NCBI GenBank assembly: GCA_902803745.1
Contig: CADCRB010000087.1
Coordinates: 1 to 7,553 of the forward strand
DNA: 7,553 bases
From: an uncultured Lachnospiraceae bacterium
GTDB taxonomy: Bacteria; Bacillota; Clostridia; Lachnospirales; Lachnospiraceae
Direction of reading: 5' to 3'
Positions 6,008 through 7,553 of the stretch are shown here, piece by piece. The notes below the pieces were generated by a model. It had not been told where the DNA came from and made no database searches. It saw only the letters and a list, made by a program, of their open reading frames with translations. Both the position numbers and the translations under genes were made by a program. Each line of letters starts with the position of its first letter. Positions within the stretch are counted from its first letter, which is position 1.

Positions 6008-7099
6008 TTAAAGCTTCAGATCCCCGTCCTTAACCCATCCGAGCTTCCTTACTCCCATATTGATCAAAGGGCAGAGCACAGCCGGAAGGATGAAGCAGAT
6101 AAGAAAAAGTCCTGCCCAGTCCATCGCAGTGATGGCGCTCTTCGCGCCTGACGCCACATCATTTACCCATCCTGTGTATACGCCGATCTGTCCCACGAAA
6201 CCGCAGGTCCCCATTCCGGATGAGACAGGCGTACCGTTCATCTGCATCCCGAAGACACAGGTAGCGAGCGGGCCCGTAATGGCAGAGGTAAGGATAGGCG
6301 CTATCCATATCCTCGGATTCTTCACTATATTTCCCATCTGAAGCATGGAGGTGCCTATCCCCTGGGATACGAGACCTCCCCATTTATTCTCCTTAAAGGA
6401 CATAAAAGCAAAGCCTATCATCTGGGCGGAGCAGCCTGCCACCGCAGCGCCTCCCGCAAGTCCGGTAAGGGAAAGAGCAGCGCAGATAGCCGCTGACGAG
6501 ATAGGGAGAGTCAGGGCCACTCCTACTATCACGGATACAAGTATACCCATAAGGAAGGGCTGGAGATCGGTCGCCCACATGATGATACGTCCGACCTGGC
6601 TCGCGGCCTTGCCAAGCGCCGGTGCCCACCAGGCAGAAAGTGCTATGCCGACGCCTATCGTGACTAAGGGAGTCACGAGAATATCGATCTTTGTCTCCTT
6701 TGATACGGCTTTGCCGATCTCGGAAGCGATGATGGCAATAAATAAAACCGCCAGCGGTCCGCCCGCTCCTCCTAAAGCATTGGAAGCAAATCCAACGGTC
6801 ACAAGGGAAAAAAGCACAAGAGGCGGGCATTTAAGGGCATATCCTATGGCCGCTGCCATGGCAGGTCCGCTCATGGCAGAAGCAAGACCGCCCACAGTAT
6901 AGTCTGCGCCGCCGACAGTCGCAACGGGAGTCGTCAGGAAGCCTATGCCGAACTGAGTACCGAGGGTATTGATTATGGTACCGATGAGAAGCGAGCAGAA
7001 AAGCCCCTGTGCCATGGCTCCCATCGCATCTATGCCGTAGCGTTTCAGCGATATCTCTATGTCTTTCTTTTTCATAAATGCAGTGATCTTGTCTTTCAT
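6008..7099 (-). CDS. PfoR-like / PTS EIIC-type integral membrane protein (PTS_EIIC_2 family)
   Basis: This 363-residue protein is strongly hydrophobic, with many Gly/Ala-rich membrane segments spanning about 25-350. It resembles the family named after Clostridium perfringens PfoR, annotated as a putative toxin regulator or PTS subunit IIC (COG3641). Recognisable stretches are VGFASNALGGAGGP (102-115), ASEIGKAVSKETKIDILVTP (125-144), LPISSAAICAALSLTGLAGG (198-217) and FGMQMNGTPVSSGMGTCGF (283-301). No EIIA or EIIB phosphocarrier domain is fused or adjacent, so sugar phosphotransfer is not demonstrated and the substrate is unknown. I place the start at ATG 7097-7099. An ATG eight codons upstream (7121-7123) is in frame, but the AGGAGGAG site lies inside that extension and serves the later ATG. 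The gene follows the GIY-YIG gene by 33 bases with no terminator between, so the two are probably co-transcribed. A membrane transporter beside membrane kinases could be a co-sensor (inference). Confidence 0.88.
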   Translation of the reverse strand: MKDKITAFMKKKDIEISLKRYGIDAMGAMAQGLFCSLLIGTIINTLGTQFGIGFLTTPVATVGGADYTVGGLASAMSGPAMAAAIGYALKCPPLVLFSLVTVGFASNALGGAGGPLAVLFIAIIASEIGKAVSKETKIDILVTPLVTIGVGIALSAWWAPALGKAASQVGRIIMWATDLQPFLMGILVSVIVGVALTLPISSAAICAALSLTGLAGGAAVAGCSAQMIGFAFMSFKENKWGGLVSQGIGTSMLQMGNIVKNPRIWIAPILTSAITGPLATCVFGMQMNGTPVSSGMGTCGFVGQIGVYTGWVNDVASGAKSAITAMDWAGLFLICFILPAVLCPLINMGVRKLGWVKDGDLKL

Positions 7100-7109
7100 T
7101 TTCTTAATT

Positions 7110-7117
7110 CTCCTCCT
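7110..7117 (-). promoter_or_regulatory. Ribosome binding site that fixes the PfoR-like start
   Basis: AGGAGGAG lies ten bases before the ATG at 7097-7099. It would be coding (Arg-Arg-Arg) if the upstream ATG at 7121-7123 were used. This strong site therefore decides for the shorter 363-residue protein. Confidence 0.75.
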
Positions 7118-7132
7118 CTGCAAAATGCAGTT

Positions 7133-7414
7133 TTATATCTGACTTACACCGGCCGGATGCTGACAGGATCTTCCTGCAGATCCGATAAGTCTGAGTTTCT
7201 CCCTGCGGCTTAAGCGCTTGATATGCCACTCCCGGCTCATGGCCTCCTCCTTTGTATCAAAGGACTCGGAATATACAAGCTTCACGGGAAGTCTTGTCCT
7301 GGTATATTTGGCTCCCTTTCCCGCGTTATGAGTCCGGATACGCTTTTCGATATCATTTGTCCAGCCGCAGTAAAGGGTTCCGTCCGAACATTCTAAAATA
7401 TATGTATAACTCAT
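7133..7414 (-). CDS. Small GIY-YIG nuclease-superfamily protein (YhbQ/UPF0213 type)
   Basis: This 93-residue protein is a single GIY-YIG domain, the usual length for the YhbQ/UPF0213 group. The N-terminal strand is YTYILECSDGTLYCGWTND (3-21), with Y5 at the GIY tyrosine and YCG (15-17) in place of YIG. The helix carries the conserved R25 and H29-N30, followed by GKGAKYTRTRLPVKLVY. The C-terminal part holds EEAMSREWHIKRLSRREK with E62 as the expected metal-binding glutamate. All expected active-site residues are thus visible, so DNA cleavage activity is plausible, although the cellular role of this group is poorly defined. The start is supported by CCGGAGGA six bases before the ATG and an extended -10 promoter just upstream. 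The last 15 residues, past the conserved KLRLI, are not recognisable. It is first in a likely operon with the PfoR-like gene. I see no functional link to the kinases. Confidence 0.92.
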   Translation of the reverse strand: MSYTYILECSDGTLYCGWTNDIEKRIRTHNAGKGAKYTRTRLPVKLVYSESFDTKEEAMSREWHIKRLSRREKLRLIGSAGRSCQHPAGVSQI

Positions 7415-7420
7415 AGTTTA

Positions 7421-7428
7421 TCCTCCGG
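7421..7428 (-). promoter_or_regulatory. Ribosome binding site of the GIY-YIG gene
   Basis: CCGGAGGA lies six bases before the ATG at 7412-7414. It is a strong, well-placed site. It contrasts with the kinase-pair and GH13 starts, which have none, and shows that this genome does use standard Shine-Dalgarno initiation. Confidence 0.8.
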
Positions 7429-7443
7429 ATCCTACATGACAGG

Positions 7444-7452
7444 ATTATAACA
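7444..7452 (-). promoter_or_regulatory. Extended -10 promoter of the GIY-YIG / PfoR-like operon
   Basis: The minus strand reads TGT-TATAAT at 7452-7444, a consensus -10 hexamer with the extended TGn element. The predicted start near 7437 gives a leader of about 22 bases that includes the ribosome binding site. No good -35 hexamer is found at 17 bases (AAGAAA there), which the extended -10 may compensate for. Confidence 0.65.
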
Positions 7453-7483
7453 TATTGGTGATTGCATTTCTTCTTCTTTCCCT

Positions 7484-7552
7484 TTAAACTTTATCATAAT
7501 ACGTTATCTCTAAGGCTTTATCAGTCAGCGCTTTCGCGGCGCCGGACAGAAT
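7484..7552 (-). CDS. C-terminal end of an unidentified upstream gene (partial)
   Basis: From the window edge one minus-strand frame is open for 22 codons to a TAA at 7486-7484, reading ILSGAAKALTDKALEITYYD and then KV. The composition looks like ordinary protein, and the other two frames stop within about ten codons. The piece is too short to name a family. The 69 bases between this stop and the GIY-YIG start hold the -10 promoter and no terminator hairpin. Confidence 0.4.
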   Translation of the reverse strand: MLSGAAKALTDKALEITYYDKV

Positions 7553-7553
7553 A

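Noticed and set aside
6393..6830. Minus-strand frame of 145 codons inside the PfoR-like gene
   Set aside because: It is an alternate frame of a well-supported gene, rich in Arg, Cys and Ser, with no family resemblance.
6345..6902. Plus-strand open frame of 185 codons
   Set aside because: It is antisense to the PfoR-like gene. Its Ala/Pro-rich translation is the usual mirror of a Gly/Ala-rich membrane protein.
7100..7123. Longer PfoR-like start at 7121-7123
   Set aside because: The added eight residues are encoded by the AGGAGGAG ribosome binding site of the ATG at 7097-7099, so the shorter start is preferred.

Overview
The window reads as one accessory stretch of a low-to-mid G+C Gram-positive genome, most likely a Lachnospiraceae-type member of the Bacillota. 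This placement is an inference. It rests on strong AGGAGG-type ribosome binding sites, a PfoR-type membrane protein, a DegV domain (a mainly Firmicutes family), very large membrane hybrid histidine kinases and an isoamylase/pullulanase-like GH13 protein. No rRNA, tRNA, CRISPR array, transposase or integrase was seen, and no intergenic gap exceeds about 70 bases.

Every gene I can support lies on the minus strand, so transcription runs from high to low coordinates. In that order they are: the last codons of an unidentified gene (7484-7552); a promoter; a small GIY-YIG nuclease-family protein (7133-7414); a PfoR/PTS EIIC-like integral membrane protein (6008-7099); a short intergenic region with a perfect 16-bp palindrome and an extended -10 promoter; a hybrid histidine kinase HK-pseudoREC-REC-HPt (3495-5966); a second hybrid kinase HK-REC-DegV overlapping it by 4 bp (808-3498); and the first 257 codons of a divergent GH13 alpha-glucan enzyme (1-773, running off the window).

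The centrepiece is the overlapping kinase pair. Both have about six N-terminal membrane segments, an intact H-box/ATPase core and an intact C-terminal receiver. Only the first carries an HPt domain. The second instead ends in a full-length DegV (EDD-fold, FakB-like fatty-acid-binding) domain. The simplest reading is a translationally coupled two-kinase phosphorelay in which the single HPt serves both receivers and an acyl or other lipid ligand of the DegV domain modulates the circuit. The usual FakB ligand-contact motifs are altered, so binding is uncertain. No DNA-binding response regulator is present, so the output lies elsewhere or is not transcriptional.

The promoter ahead of the kinase pair and the one ahead of the GH13 gene share a TTGA-N5-GTGGTATTATA block. 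Both place the predicted transcription start at or within a base of the start codon, with no Shine-Dalgarno sequence. This suggests leaderless mRNAs and possibly co-regulation of the kinases with alpha-glucan metabolism.
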